The notes beneath the pieces are model-generated. The model worked only from the letters and a program-made list of their open reading frames with translations. It was not told the DNA's origin and did not search any database. A stretch of DNA of 64,000 nucleotides from Dehalogenimonas sp. 4OHTPN (GTDB taxonomy: Bacteria; Chloroflexota; Dehalococcoidia; Dehalococcoidales; Dehalococcoidaceae), in the NCBI RefSeq assembly GCF_040448695.1, contig NZ_CP159307.1, forward strand, positions 186,001 to 250,000. Reading direction: 5' to 3'. Every line of letters begins with the position of its first letter. The stretch's first letter is position 1. A program made the position numbers and the translations under genes. Positions 52,466 through 60,587 of the stretch are shown piece after piece.

Positions 52466-53634
52466 AATCCGATGATCCCCTTGCGAATTTTAATTACCAG
52501 TTCCAGAACCGCCCCCACCGGGCACAGGTAATGGCACCAAAAATTATATATAAAGACCGCCGATACCAGGGCGAAAACCATCAACACCCACTGGTCAGGG
52601 GTACCCTTAAAGCTGAAAAGGACGTTCCACGGTTCAAACACCGAAACCGACGGGTTGCGCATGGCCAGCACCAGGAACAGCGCTACGAACAGCAGCGCGA
52701 AACGGGTATTTTTCAGCCATTTGAACAAAGTGGGATTGGGACGCACTTTGCCCCGGAACGTCAGATGGATCAACTCCTGGACGGCGACGTAGGGGCACAA
52801 CCAGAAGCAGTAGTAGTTTTTACCGAATAAAGCCGCCAGGCCGATGAAGCCGAAAACGACGATATAAATGACGAAGAACGTCTGCAGGTGAGGTGAGTAG
52901 CCGATCAGCCAGGCGGCGATATTGGTCAGCGACAATGGGATAGACAACCAGACGCCGAGTACAGCGAAGCCGTACATCAACGTGAAAACCCTCGGCCAGT
53001 TGTGGCGGCGGATGCCGGGCAGCGTGCGGGCGGCTACTACTCCCAGCAGTCCCGCGCCGACCAGGATTTCCGGCCAGCCGATGCGAATCGGATCAGGCGG
53101 CCCGTCGTAAGGCTGCCCCAGGTATTCCGCCAGCGCCAGCCGCCCGGTGCGTACCCCGATGGAGACGCCGTTGCAGGATACGGTCGAACCCGTCATGGCG
53201 TCGATGTCTTCGAACAACTGGATGGGTTCGGTAAAGCTGCGCCCGACGTACTGGCCGAAGAAATCCCTCTTTACCAGGACATTCCACCACGGCAGGTCTT
53301 CATGGTGGTCCGGGACACTAACCTCGGTAATCACGCCGTCGGCCGTCCAGGCGACCAGGACGTGCATCGGGCCGCCGTAGCCGGGCCCTTCGGCGGCGGT
53401 GATGTAACCGGTGGCGGTCCCTGAAGCGTCGGCGGTCTGGTAAACCACAGTGGTGCCTGAAGACCGGACGATGTTGAAGGCGGAGGCCTCCGGCGCCAGC
53501 TCAGGTAGGAAACTTTCGTACCCGGCAAGACCCTGGCTGGCCCGTCCGTAAGTGGCGGCGCCCAATAGCAGCGTCAGAGCTAAGCCGAAAATGATCCGGG
53601 AACGGTGCCGCCGGAAGAAATTATCCGGCACCAT
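52411..53634 (-). CDS. RdhC/NosR-like flavinylated membrane iron-sulfur protein (copy 2)
   Basis: 407 residues, collinear with copy 1 at 47717-48910: FMN motif TGST at 148-151, CFWLCP at 276-281 and a later CHYLCP. The position 283 cysteine of copy 1 is Val here. N-terminal membrane helix, external FMN domain, five to six helices, cytoplasmic cysteine motifs. It is on the reverse strand, convergent with the radical SAM gene. Probably a transmembrane electron carrier; ApbE should flavinylate it. Higher GC than rdhA, so it likely belongs to the resident genome. Confidence 0.85.
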   Translation of the reverse strand: MVPDNFFRRHRSRIIFGLALTLLLGAATYGRASQGLAGYESFLPELAPEASAFNIVRSSGTTVVYQTADASGTATGYITAAEGPGYGGPMHVLVAWTADGVITEVSVPDHHEDLPWWNVLVKRDFFGQYVGRSFTEPIQLFEDIDAMTGSTVSCNGVSIGVRTGRLALAEYLGQPYDGPPDPIRIGWPEILVGAGLLGVVAARTLPGIRRHNWPRVFTLMYGFAVLGVWLSIPLSLTNIAAWLIGYSPHLQTFFVIYIVVFGFIGLAALFGKNYYCFWLCPYVAVQELIHLTFRGKVRPNPTLFKWLKNTRFALLFVALFLVLAMRNPSVSVFEPWNVLFSFKGTPDQWVLMVFALVSAVFIYNFWCHYLCPVGAVLELVIKIRKGIIGLWPGRIKREKLKNAPTPS

Positions 53635-53776
53635 GACTCCAGGCAGCCCAGACGGCCGGCATCACCCGGCGGCGCCCGGATTCAAATGAAGAGGGGGACA
53701 TAAATCATTCATCAGTACCGGCGCTTATCTCTAGGAAACGGGCATCATTATATGCCTGCCGGTGAGGGGCGGCAAC

Positions 53777-54526
53777 TCAGGCGACGGCCGTTACCGATGA
53801 CGGTTTGCGCCGGCCTATGAGCCTGGTCAGCCAGATGCTGATTTCGTAGAGGACAATCAGTGGCGCGGCGATGAGCGACTGGGTGATGGGGTCCAGCGTC
53901 GGGGTGATGAAGGCGGAGATAACGAAGGCCAATACAAACCAGATCTTGCGTTTGCCGGCCAGCCACTTCGAGGTAACGATGCCGGCAACAGACAGGGCGC
54001 CCAAGATGACCGGCATTTCGAAGGCCAGGCCGATGGCTACCAGCAGCCGCAGCACCAGGTCGATATAGGTGCTGATGCGGGGCGCGACATTAACCACGTC
54101 GCTGCCGAACTCGAAGAGAAATTGAATGGTGATAGGCAGGGCCAGGAAGTAGGCGAAGGCCACACCGGCCAGGAACAGGCCGACGATGAACGGGAAGCCG
54201 ACGAAAATAGCCCGTTTCTCTCGCGCCGTGAAGGCGGGCATCAGGAAGGCGAAAAATTGGTACAGCAGCCACGGCATGGACAGCACCAGGCCGGCGGTCA
54301 AGGCCGTCCGGAAATAAACGCTCAAGTACTCCAGCGTGTCAATGGCCTGGACATTAGGCCGGAGGGTGTCGGGGACGGGGGCCAGCAGGATTTCGATAAT
54401 CTGATCGCCGAAGAACATGGCGATGACGGTGCCGGCGACGATGCCCAGGATGGAGCGGAGGAAGCGCTGCCGCATCTCGGTGAAGTGTTCGGTGATGGGC
54501 AGGCGTTTTTCGTTAGCGTTGATCAT
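53777..54526 (-). CDS. tatC: Tat translocase subunit TatC
   Basis: 249 residues, six membrane helices. Recognises twin-arginine signals. The start EKRLPITEHFTEMRQRFLRSI and the motif FAYFLALPITIQFLFEFG are characteristic; the conserved Glu-rich loop is present. RdhA and ApbE in this window both carry twin-arginine signals. Last gene of the tat run. Confidence 0.95.
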   Translation of the reverse strand: MINANEKRLPITEHFTEMRQRFLRSILGIVAGTVIAMFFGDQIIEILLAPVPDTLRPNVQAIDTLEYLSVYFRTALTAGLVLSMPWLLYQFFAFLMPAFTAREKRAIFVGFPFIVGLFLAGVAFAYFLALPITIQFLFEFGSDVVNVAPRISTYIDLVLRLLVAIGLAFEMPVILGALSVAGIVTSKWLAGKRKIWFVLAFVISAFITPTLDPITQSLIAAPLIVLYEISIWLTRLIGRRKPSSVTAVA

Positions 54527-54554
54527 GCGGTCTCAGTAAAATCCTCGGCGAAGA

Positions 54555-54758
54555 CTATTTTTTGGTCGGCGGTTTGGTCGGCGAGCTGTCGATGGCTTTG
54601 GTGAACTCCTTGGTCATCTCGCCGGTGATTTTACGGAAGCTGCGCAGGAATTCGCCGGCTTTGCGGGCGAATTCAGGTATCTTGTTAGGCCCGAAAATGA
54701 GGGTGGCAATCACGAGGATCGTGATGATCTCGAAAGTGCCCATGCCGAAGAAATTCAT
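54555..54758 (-). CDS. TatA/B-type translocase subunit
   Basis: 67 residues: short N-terminal helix (MGTFEIITILVIATLIFGP), hinge FGPNKIPE, and amphipathic helix FARKAGEFLRSFRKITGEMTKEF, with a short charged tail. The E in the helix and the ordering before tatC suit TatB, but TatA is possible. One of three related genes in a row. Confidence 0.85.
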   Translation of the reverse strand: MNFFGMGTFEIITILVIATLIFGPNKIPEFARKAGEFLRSFRKITGEMTKEFTKAIDSSPTKPPTKK

Positions 54759-54809
54759 TCAGCCACCTTGTTTGTCAGAGTATTGTAAGTCTGGCTCGCC
54801 GCATCCACA

Positions 54810-55046
54810 TCAACCGGATTTGGCGGAACCTTTTTGCTCGGCCACCCGCCGTTTGACCTCCACGGCCGTCGCGTCGTCCGACAGGGTTTTTATCACTTTA
54901 GTCTTCTTGTCATCCCCGCCGACCGCCTGGCGCAGTTGTTTTACGCCCTTGCCCAGGTTCCGGCCCAGGGAAGGGGCGAACGCCGCTCCGGTAATGATTA
55001 AAACAATGGCGATGATGATAATGATTTCCAGCGGTCCGAATCTCAT
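54810..55046 (-). CDS. TatA-type translocase subunit
   Basis: 78 residues. Helix FGPLEIIIIIAIVLIITGAAF, then LGRNLGKGVKQLRQAVGG and a charged tail. The usual FG-x-x-K/LP hinge is changed to AFAPSLGR, so this copy is the most divergent of the three. Confidence 0.8.
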   Translation of the reverse strand: MRFGPLEIIIIIAIVLIITGAAFAPSLGRNLGKGVKQLRQAVGGDDKKTKVIKTLSDDATAVEVKRRVAEQKGSAKSG

Positions 55047-55090
55047 ATGATTGCCTTTATACTACCTTTGCCGCGGCGGGCTCGCGGCGC

Positions 55091-55420
55091 CTATTTGGTT
55101 TTTGAAGCGCTCTTGCCGGACTGCTCGGCCTGCCACTTCTTGAAGGCTTCCAGGTCTTCCTCGCTGACTTTGGCCGGTTCGTCAATGGCGCCGGTTTCGG
55201 CCTTGGGGGCCGCGGCGGCGCTTTGTTCCGCTTTAGGCTCGGTCTTTTCCTCTTCCTTTTCCTTGGCGGCTTCTTCACCATCCTCGGAAACGCCCTGCTT
55301 GAACGACTTTAGACCTTCGCCGAGCGATTTGCCGATCTGCGGCAGCTTGCCGACACCGAAGATCAGAAGCACGATCACCAGGATGATTACCAGTTCCAAC
55401 GGGCCGAGTCTGAAGGGCAT
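55091..55420 (-). CDS. tatA: TatA-type translocase subunit with acidic tail
   Basis: 109 residues. LGPLELVIILVIVLLIFGVGKLPQIGKSLGEGLKSFKQG is a textbook TatA start with the FG hinge. A long Glu/Lys/Ala-rich tail follows. It should form the protein-conducting pore. First gene of the run, with AAGGAGG upstream and a good promoter at 55467-55495. Confidence 0.92.
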   Translation of the reverse strand: MPFRLGPLELVIILVIVLLIFGVGKLPQIGKSLGEGLKSFKQGVSEDGEEAAKEKEEEKTEPKAEQSAAAAPKAETGAIDEPAKVSEEDLEAFKKWQAEQSGKSASKTK

Positions 55421-55466
55421 GGCTACCTCCTTGAACTAAAAAGGTTAAAAAGACACATGTAGGTAG

Positions 55467-55495
55467 ATGATACTCCGAGGTCACGGAGTTGTCAA
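55467..55495 (-). promoter_or_regulatory. tat operon promoter with inverted repeat in the spacer
   Basis: Reverse strand TTGACA (55490-55495), 17 bases, TATCAT (55467-55472). ACTCCG (55472-55477) and CGGAGT (55484-55489) form a perfect inverted repeat that fills the spacer, a likely operator. Confidence 0.7.
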
Positions 55496-55523
55496 TTACT
55501 ACTAGACATAAAGTGTCAAGAAA

Positions 55524-55550
55524 TTAGCAAACTATTACTCCGAGTGCTAA
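55524..55550. promoter_or_regulatory. CIRCE-like element between tat and folPK
   Basis: TTAGCAAAC, nine bases, GAGTGCTAA. The right arm is identical to the CIRCE consensus and the left arm matches it at 7 of 9 positions, with the correct 9-base spacing. CIRCE binds HrcA and usually controls groE/dnaK; here neither neighbour is a chaperone. Confidence 0.55.
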
Positions 55551-55585
55551 TCTGGAGGTCAAAACGCCTTGTCCCAGCCGATAGC

Positions 55586-55614
55586 TTGCCCGCGGTCGGC
55601 CGCATAGCTATCAT
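55586..55614 (+). promoter_or_regulatory. folPK promoter
   Basis: TTGCCC (55586-55591), 17 bases, TATCAT (55609-55614). The start codon GTG at 55621 is only 7 bases away, so the transcript would be nearly leaderless. Confidence 0.45.
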
Positions 55615-55620
55615 TATAGG

Positions 55621-56949
55621 GTGAACTTCAATATGCAACTGCCGCGCCCTACCCGCATCGGCCGCCGGACATTCCACTGGGGGCGGCGTACTTTCATAAT
55701 GGGCATCCTGAACGTCACCCCGGACTCATTCTCCGGCGACGGTCTGGGCGGAGACGTCGAGGCCGCGATCGCTCAGGCTGAACGCATGGCCGCCGAGGGC
55801 GCCGACATCATAGACGTCGGCGGCGAGTCCACCCGCCCCGGCGCTCCCGAGGTCTCCGCCGAAGAAGAAATCCGACGCGTCGTCCCGGTCATCGAGCGCC
55901 TGAAGGCGGCTATCGACCTCCCCGTCAGCATCGACAGCTATAAAGCCGAGGTCGCCGAGGCCGCGGTCAGGGCAGGCGCCTCGCTTTTAAACGACGTCTG
56001 GGCCTTGAAGCGCGATGCCCGCCTGGCTGGGGTAGCCGCCCGCTACGGACTGCCCGTGGTGCTTAGTTCGAGCCAGCGCGATGCTCCTGTCGCCGATATC
56101 ATGCCCGCCGTCATCGACAGCCTGCGCTGGGCCATTGGCCGGGCTGCCGCGGCCGGCGTCGCCCCGGAGAACATCATCGTCGACCCCGGCTTCGGCTTCG
56201 GCAAGACGGTCGAACAGAACGTCGAGGTGCTCCGGCGCCTGGGCGAGCTCAGGGTGCTCGGCAAGCCGATACTGCTGGGCACGTCGCGTAAATCCACCAT
56301 CGGCAAAGTCCTGGGCGATGCGCCCCCTCCGGAACGCCTTTTCGGCACGGTGGCGACGACGGCCATCGGAATAATGAACGGCGCCGACATCGTCCGAGTC
56401 CACGATGTCAAAGAGAACGCTCAAGCGGCCAGGATGGCCGACGCCGTGGTCCGGGGCGTGACCGTCTATCTCGGTCTCGGATCCAATTTGGGCGACAGGG
56501 AGCGAAATCTGGCGCTTGCCGTAGAAGCTATCAGCCGGGACCTGCGTCTCAATCAGCTTTCGCCGGTTTATGAAACCGAGCCGTGGAATGTGGCGCCGCA
56601 GCCGAGGTTTCTGAATATGGCGATAGAAGCGCAGACTGCGCTTCCGCCATCCGGTCTGTTAGATTATGTAAAGAATCTTGAGCGTATTCTCGGCCGCGCC
56701 GCCGCCGATCCCGGCCAACCGCGAGTTATCGACATCGACATCCTGCTGTACGGCGATCAGGTCCTTGATACCCCGACGCTTATTATTCCCCATCCCCGCC
56801 TGGCGCAGCGGGCGTTCAACCTGGTGCCTCTTAACGACCTGGATCCTGAATTGAAACACCCGGTGACCGGGCTGACCGCGGCCGAGATGCTGTCTGCCCT
56901 GGGTCAGATTCGGGGCGTGGAACCATACCAGGAAACTGCTTCAGATTGA
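55621..56949 (+). CDS. folP-folK: Fused dihydropteroate synthase and HPPK (FolP-FolK)
   Basis: 442 residues. The first part (about 1-275) is dihydropteroate synthase: FIMGILNVTPDSFSGDG, IIDVGGESTRPGAPEV, ILLGTSRKSTIG. From about residue 280 it is 6-hydroxymethyl-7,8-dihydropterin pyrophosphokinase: VYLGLGSNLGDRERNLALAVEAI, PRFLNMAIEAQTAL, RVIDIDILLYGDQVLDTPTLIIPHPRL. One chain thus does two consecutive folate steps. No folB was seen here. The next gene, a QueD-family protein, may supply the substrate. Start GTG 55621; ATG 55633 is an alternative. Confidence 0.93.
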   Translation: MNFNMQLPRPTRIGRRTFHWGRRTFIMGILNVTPDSFSGDGLGGDVEAAIAQAERMAAEGADIIDVGGESTRPGAPEVSAEEEIRRVVPVIERLKAAIDLPVSIDSYKAEVAEAAVRAGASLLNDVWALKRDARLAGVAARYGLPVVLSSSQRDAPVADIMPAVIDSLRWAIGRAAAAGVAPENIIVDPGFGFGKTVEQNVEVLRRLGELRVLGKPILLGTSRKSTIGKVLGDAPPPERLFGTVATTAIGIMNGADIVRVHDVKENAQAARMADAVVRGVTVYLGLGSNLGDRERNLALAVEAISRDLRLNQLSPVYETEPWNVAPQPRFLNMAIEAQTALPPSGLLDYVKNLERILGRAAADPGQPRVIDIDILLYGDQVLDTPTLIIPHPRLAQRAFNLVPLNDLDPELKHPVTGLTAAEMLSALGQIRGVEPYQETASD

Positions 56950-56974
56950 CCTGGAGAAAGCCGAGGGCCTGAAT

Positions 56975-57340
56975 ATGTATATTATTGCCGTCGAAAGCCA
57001 CTTTGACGCCGCCCACTACCTCCGGGGCTACCAGGGCAAATGCGAAAACCTCCACGGCCACCGGTACCGGGTGGCGGTGAAGCTGTCGTCGAAGGACCTG
57101 GACTCCGTCGGCCTGGCCTGCGACTTCGGCGACATCAAGGCTGCTTTAAAGCCGATACTCGCCCGCTACGACCACACTCTGCTGAATGATGTGCCGCCGT
57201 TCGACACGATCAATCCCTCGGCGGAGAACATCGCCCGTACGATCTATGAGGAAATCAAGCCCGAGATCGGCGGCGCGGCGCTGAAGGCGGTTACCGTCTG
57301 GGAGTCGCCGGAATCTTCCGCCGAGTACACCGAGGGTTGA
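56975..57340 (+). CDS. QueD/PTPS-family enzyme with CExxHGH motif
   Basis: 121 residues. Zinc-binding histidines are His15-like in ESHFDAAHYL and in the motif CENLHGHRY. The DHTLLND and WESPESSAEY segments finish the active site. The motif CExxHGH, holding both the catalytic Cys of QueD and the Glu of PTPS-III, is the one described for dual PTPS-I/III members, which can make 6-hydroxymethyl-dihydropterin and so replace FolB, besides serving queuosine synthesis. It follows folP-folK by 25 bases, which supports the folate role. Confidence 0.88.
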   Translation: MYIIAVESHFDAAHYLRGYQGKCENLHGHRYRVAVKLSSKDLDSVGLACDFGDIKAALKPILARYDHTLLNDVPPFDTINPSAENIARTIYEEIKPEIGGAALKAVTVWESPESSAEYTEG

Positions 57341-57347
57341 GCAGAAG

Positions 57348-57397
57348 CCGTTCGCGGTGAGTTCCGTCGACCCCTTCGGCATGCTCAGGGCAAACGG
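57348..57397. repeat. Degenerate palindromic intergenic repeat
   Basis: CCGTTCGCGGTGAG (57348-57361) and CTCAGGGCAAACGG (57384-57397) are imperfect inverted copies (11 of 14 positions), with CCCCTTCGGCATG between. The sequence resembles the dispersed CCTTCGACAAGCTCAGG-type repeats seen in many bacteria. Confidence 0.6.
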
Positions 57398-57415
57398 GCC
57401 GAATTTTGAGAATTT

Positions 57416-57823
57416 TTACTCGGCGAGCTTAAACGTCGGGTAGGCCGCGTCTCCGGCGGAATACTTATCGCCTTTGAAAATACCGTGCCCCACGGTCACC
57501 GGCTGGCCGATGATGCTCATGGTGAGCTTGTCCGGGCAGGCTGTTTCAATCCGGCCGACGAGATACGGTCCTTCATCAAGGGCGACCAGCGCCAGGGCGT
57601 AAGGCAGTTCCTGGTCGCGGCCCTCAGCCGCCACGAAGAGGGTGGTATAGCTGGCGATCTTCCCCTTGCCCGAAAGCTGGACGACCTCGAGGTCGGTGCT
57701 GGCGCAGCGCGGGCAAACGCCCCGCGGCGGGCAGAGAATGCCCCCGCAGCCGCATTTAAGTCCCAGCAGCTTCCCTTCACGGAGAGCGGTGTCGAAATCA
57801 CTGTTTGTTAACTTTACCGTCAT
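57416..57823 (-). CDS. DUF35 zinc-ribbon/OB-fold thiolase partner
   Basis: 135 residues. N-terminal helix, rubredoxin-like zinc ribbon (LKCGCGGILCPPRGVCPRCAS) and an OB fold (GKGKIASYTTLFVAAEGRDQELPYALALVALDEGPYLVGRI). These proteins pair with thiolases, bind acyl-CoA and pass it between active sites. The gene is one base from the thiolase gene upstream, consistent with a complex. Confidence 0.88.
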   Translation of the reverse strand: MTVKLTNSDFDTALREGKLLGLKCGCGGILCPPRGVCPRCASTDLEVVQLSGKGKIASYTTLFVAAEGRDQELPYALALVALDEGPYLVGRIETACPDKLTMSIIGQPVTVGHGIFKGDKYSAGDAAYPTFKLAE

Positions 57824-57824
57824 C

Positions 57825-59003
57825 TTACCAGCCCCTCTTGAAGATCAGGCTGACCATAGTGCCGCCGTCGCCGCCCAGAGTATCGGTCATGCCGATTCTG
57901 GCCTCCGGCACCTGCCGCTCCGGCTCGACCTCGCCCCTGAGCTGGCGGACGACCTCATACACCTGGGCCGCGCCGGTGGCGCCGATGGGGTGGCCTTTAC
58001 TCTTGAGGCCGCCGGACGGGTTAATGGCCACCTTGCCACCGATGTCGGTCTCGCCTTTGAGCCAGGCCTCGCCGGCTTTACCCTGCTCGAAGAAGCCCAG
58101 TCCTTCGGCGGCGATGATACTGGCGATGGAGAAGCAGTCGTGGAGCTCGCAGACATCAATATCGGCCGGAGTGATGCCGGCCATGGTGTAAGCCTGCCTG
58201 GCCGACAGTTCACGCGCCTTAAGCCTGGGGAGATAGGCTCCCTGCGAAGCCAGCGGACCCGAGGACGCCTGTCCGGCGCCGGCGAAGAAGACCGGCTTGG
58301 GCGACAGCTTTTTAGCCGCCTCTTCTGAGGCAACGACGACGGCTGCCGCGCCGTCGGAAAAGGGGCAGCAGTCGTGGAGCTGGATGGGCGTGGCCACAGT
58401 GAAGCTTTTCAGCACGTCGGGGATGGTGACCGATTTCTTAAGGTGGGCCTTCGGGTTGAACATCCCATGGTTGTAAGACTGCACCGACACCTGCGCCATC
58501 TGCTCTTTCAGCTTTTGGATCGGCAAGCCGTAGACCGCGGCGTAGCGGTGGGCCAAAAGGGCGAAAACGCCGGGGAAGGTCATCCCAGCCGGGAACTCGT
58601 ACCTGGAGTCCGAGAACATGGCGAAGGTGCGTGTAGCCAGAGGGGTGCCCAAGCTGGCAGCCCTTTCGACGCCGCCGGCGATGACGATGTCGTAAACGCC
58701 TGCGGCCACAAGAAGGAAGGCGTCGCGGATAGCCACCGAAGCCGAGGCGCAGGCGCCGTCGTAGCGGTTGGCGGGGACGTTCCAGGCGCCGATATAGTCG
58801 GCGATGAAGGCCGGGGTCATCCCCTGGCCCTCGGCGAAGTCGCCCAGGGCGTTGCCGACGAACAGCGCCTGGACAGATTTCGATTCAATTTGGGCGTCGG
58901 CCAGCGCCTCGAAGGCGGCTTCGGCGAACAACTCGGACAGGCTTTTTCCTTGGGCGCCGGAGAACTTGGTCTGCCCGACGCCGATGACGGCTACTTTACG
59001 CAT
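57825..59003 (-). CDS. Thiolase-family acetyl-CoA acetyltransferase
   Basis: 392 residues of the archaeal-type thiolase/SCP-2-like group. Active-site Cys is in YDGACASASVAIRDAF; CELHDCFSIASIIAAEGLGFF and NPSGGLKSKGHPIGATGAAQ hold the catalytic His regions. In archaea such a thiolase with a DUF35 partner channels acetoacetyl-CoA to HMG-CoA synthase for isoprenoids. No HMG-CoA synthase is in the window, so the pathway is uncertain. Confidence 0.9.
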   Translation of the reverse strand: MRKVAVIGVGQTKFSGAQGKSLSELFAEAAFEALADAQIESKSVQALFVGNALGDFAEGQGMTPAFIADYIGAWNVPANRYDGACASASVAIRDAFLLVAAGVYDIVIAGGVERAASLGTPLATRTFAMFSDSRYEFPAGMTFPGVFALLAHRYAAVYGLPIQKLKEQMAQVSVQSYNHGMFNPKAHLKKSVTIPDVLKSFTVATPIQLHDCCPFSDGAAAVVVASEEAAKKLSPKPVFFAGAGQASSGPLASQGAYLPRLKARELSARQAYTMAGITPADIDVCELHDCFSIASIIAAEGLGFFEQGKAGEAWLKGETDIGGKVAINPSGGLKSKGHPIGATGAAQVYEVVRQLRGEVEPERQVPEARIGMTDTLGGDGGTMVSLIFKRGW

Positions 59004-59035
59004 ACTACCCCGTCGGTGATTCTATTTTCGATTTT

Positions 59036-59722
59036 CTAACTGAAAGCCTTCCCGGCATTCTCCGTCCTTGACAGCCACAGCTTGCGGTTGCGGATGTCCC
59101 GGTCGAAGACCAGGCGGTTCAATAGGACTTCGCTCATCGAAAGGTCTTTGGCCAGATCGCTGCGGCCGCCGGCCAGCAGGCGGCGGATGAAAGCGAGCGC
59201 GGTTATGGCTGCCATGCCCGCCGCCACCGGCCCGGGTTCGGCGATGCTGAAAAAATCGGCCAGGTAGTAGGCCAGTAAAGGCAGCGCCAGCAGGGCGATG
59301 AAGACGCCCAGGGACAACTGCTTCACCGGCGCCAGAGAAAATGCCATGACCAGCACCGCCAGTCCCAGCAGCGGCGAGAAAGCCAGGATGACGCCCAGGC
59401 TGGTCAGGATGCCCCGCCCGCCGCGGAAGCCCAGGAAGACCGGCCAGTTGTGGCCGGCCACCGCGGCCAGGCCAACGGCGAACTGGTAGGAGATGTCCAG
59501 GCCGGACCAGCGGGCAACCAGCACCGCCAGAATGCCCTTGCCCAGGTCGAAAATGAGTACTGGTATCGTCCAGCGCTTGGAGGTGGCGGCCAGTACGTTG
59601 GAACTGCCGACGTTGCCGGAGCCGTGCTTTCTTAAATCAACGCCGCGGGCCCATTTTGCCACCAGGTAGGCCACCGGTATGCTGCCGACCAGGTAAGCCC
59701 CTATCAGAAGAAGAATAAACAT
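59036..59722 (-). CDS. plsY: Glycerol-3-phosphate acyltransferase PlsY
   Basis: 228 residues with five to seven helices. Uses acyl-phosphate for the first step of phospholipid synthesis. Motifs: GSIPVAYLVAKW, HGSGNVGSSNVLAAT (catalytic loop), GHNWPVFLGFRGGRGILTSLG (phosphate-binding). The C-terminal tail after about residue 195 is longer than usual. Upstream of the thiolase gene on the same strand. Confidence 0.94.
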   Translation of the reverse strand: MFILLLIGAYLVGSIPVAYLVAKWARGVDLRKHGSGNVGSSNVLAATSKRWTIPVLIFDLGKGILAVLVARWSGLDISYQFAVGLAAVAGHNWPVFLGFRGGRGILTSLGVILAFSPLLGLAVLVMAFSLAPVKQLSLGVFIALLALPLLAYYLADFFSIAEPGPVAAGMAAITALAFIRRLLAGGRSDLAKDLSMSEVLLNRLVFDRDIRNRKLWLSRTENAGKAFS

Positions 59723-59753
59723 TGCCTCAAACTCCCTGATGATACGCCGACGG

Positions 59754-60587
59754 TCACCCGGCCTGCCGCCGCGAGATCAGGTCCTCGACCGCCGCCAGCG
59801 GCACCGGCTGGCCGCCGATCATCGTTTCGGTGGCCGGGTCCAGGCCGTGATAGTCGGTGCCGCCGGTAGCCACCAGGCCCAAGCGGTCGGCCAGCATTTT
59901 CAACCGCTCAATTTCCCAGTCCTTGAAGCTGGAGTAGAAAACCTCGATGCCGGCCAGTCCCGCCGGGATAAGTTCCTCGATCAGTTTCTCATAGCCGGGC
60001 AGGGTCAGCGGGTGGGCTATGACCGGGACGCCGCCCACGGAGCGGATGAGGGCTACCGCCTCGGCCGGGGCCAGCTTGATGCGTTCAACATAACCCGGCC
60101 CGCCGCGTGAGATGTATTTGTCGAAGGCCTCGCCGATATAGCTGATGTAACCCTTCTCAACCATAGCCTGGGCGATGTGGGGCCGGCCGATGACGGCCTC
60201 GCCGGCGATCTCCTTGACCCTCTCCCAGTCCAGCGGCATGCCCAGCTCTCCCAGCCTCTCGACGATAGCCTGGCCGCGGTCCTCGCGAGAGGCTCTCATA
60301 ATGGTCAGCCGGCGCTTGAGCTCCGGGTTCTGCCAGTCAATGAAGTAGCCGAGAATGTGGACGTCGCCGGCGGCCACATCGGTGGACATTTCCACGCCGG
60401 GGATAACGGTCAGGCCGGGGAACTTCTCGGCTTCGGCCAGCGCCTCGGCTATGCCGTCGATGGAGTCGTGGTCGGTCAGCGCCATGTATTTCAGCTTCAG
60501 GTTGCCAGCCTTGCGTACCACCTGGGCCGGGGTGAGGACGCCGTCGGAGGCTGTCGAATGCAGGTGCAGGTCGACTCGGGAGACCAT
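59754..60587 (-). CDS. PHP-domain phosphoesterase (TrpH/RNase AM-like)
   Basis: 277 residues. Metal-binding motifs VDLHLHSTASDG, LTDHDSIDG, IPGVEMSTDVAAGDVHILGYF, AHPLTLPG and GGTDYHG are complete. Relatives hydrolyse 3',5'-nucleoside bisphosphates and trim 5' ends of RNA. Its start overlaps the ymdB stop (TGATG), so the two phosphoesterases are made together. Confidence 0.9.
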   Translation of the reverse strand: MVSRVDLHLHSTASDGVLTPAQVVRKAGNLKLKYMALTDHDSIDGIAEALAEAEKFPGLTVIPGVEMSTDVAAGDVHILGYFIDWQNPELKRRLTIMRASREDRGQAIVERLGELGMPLDWERVKEIAGEAVIGRPHIAQAMVEKGYISYIGEAFDKYISRGGPGYVERIKLAPAEAVALIRSVGGVPVIAHPLTLPGYEKLIEELIPAGLAGIEVFYSSFKDWEIERLKMLADRLGLVATGGTDYHGLDPATETMIGGQPVPLAAVEDLISRRQAG

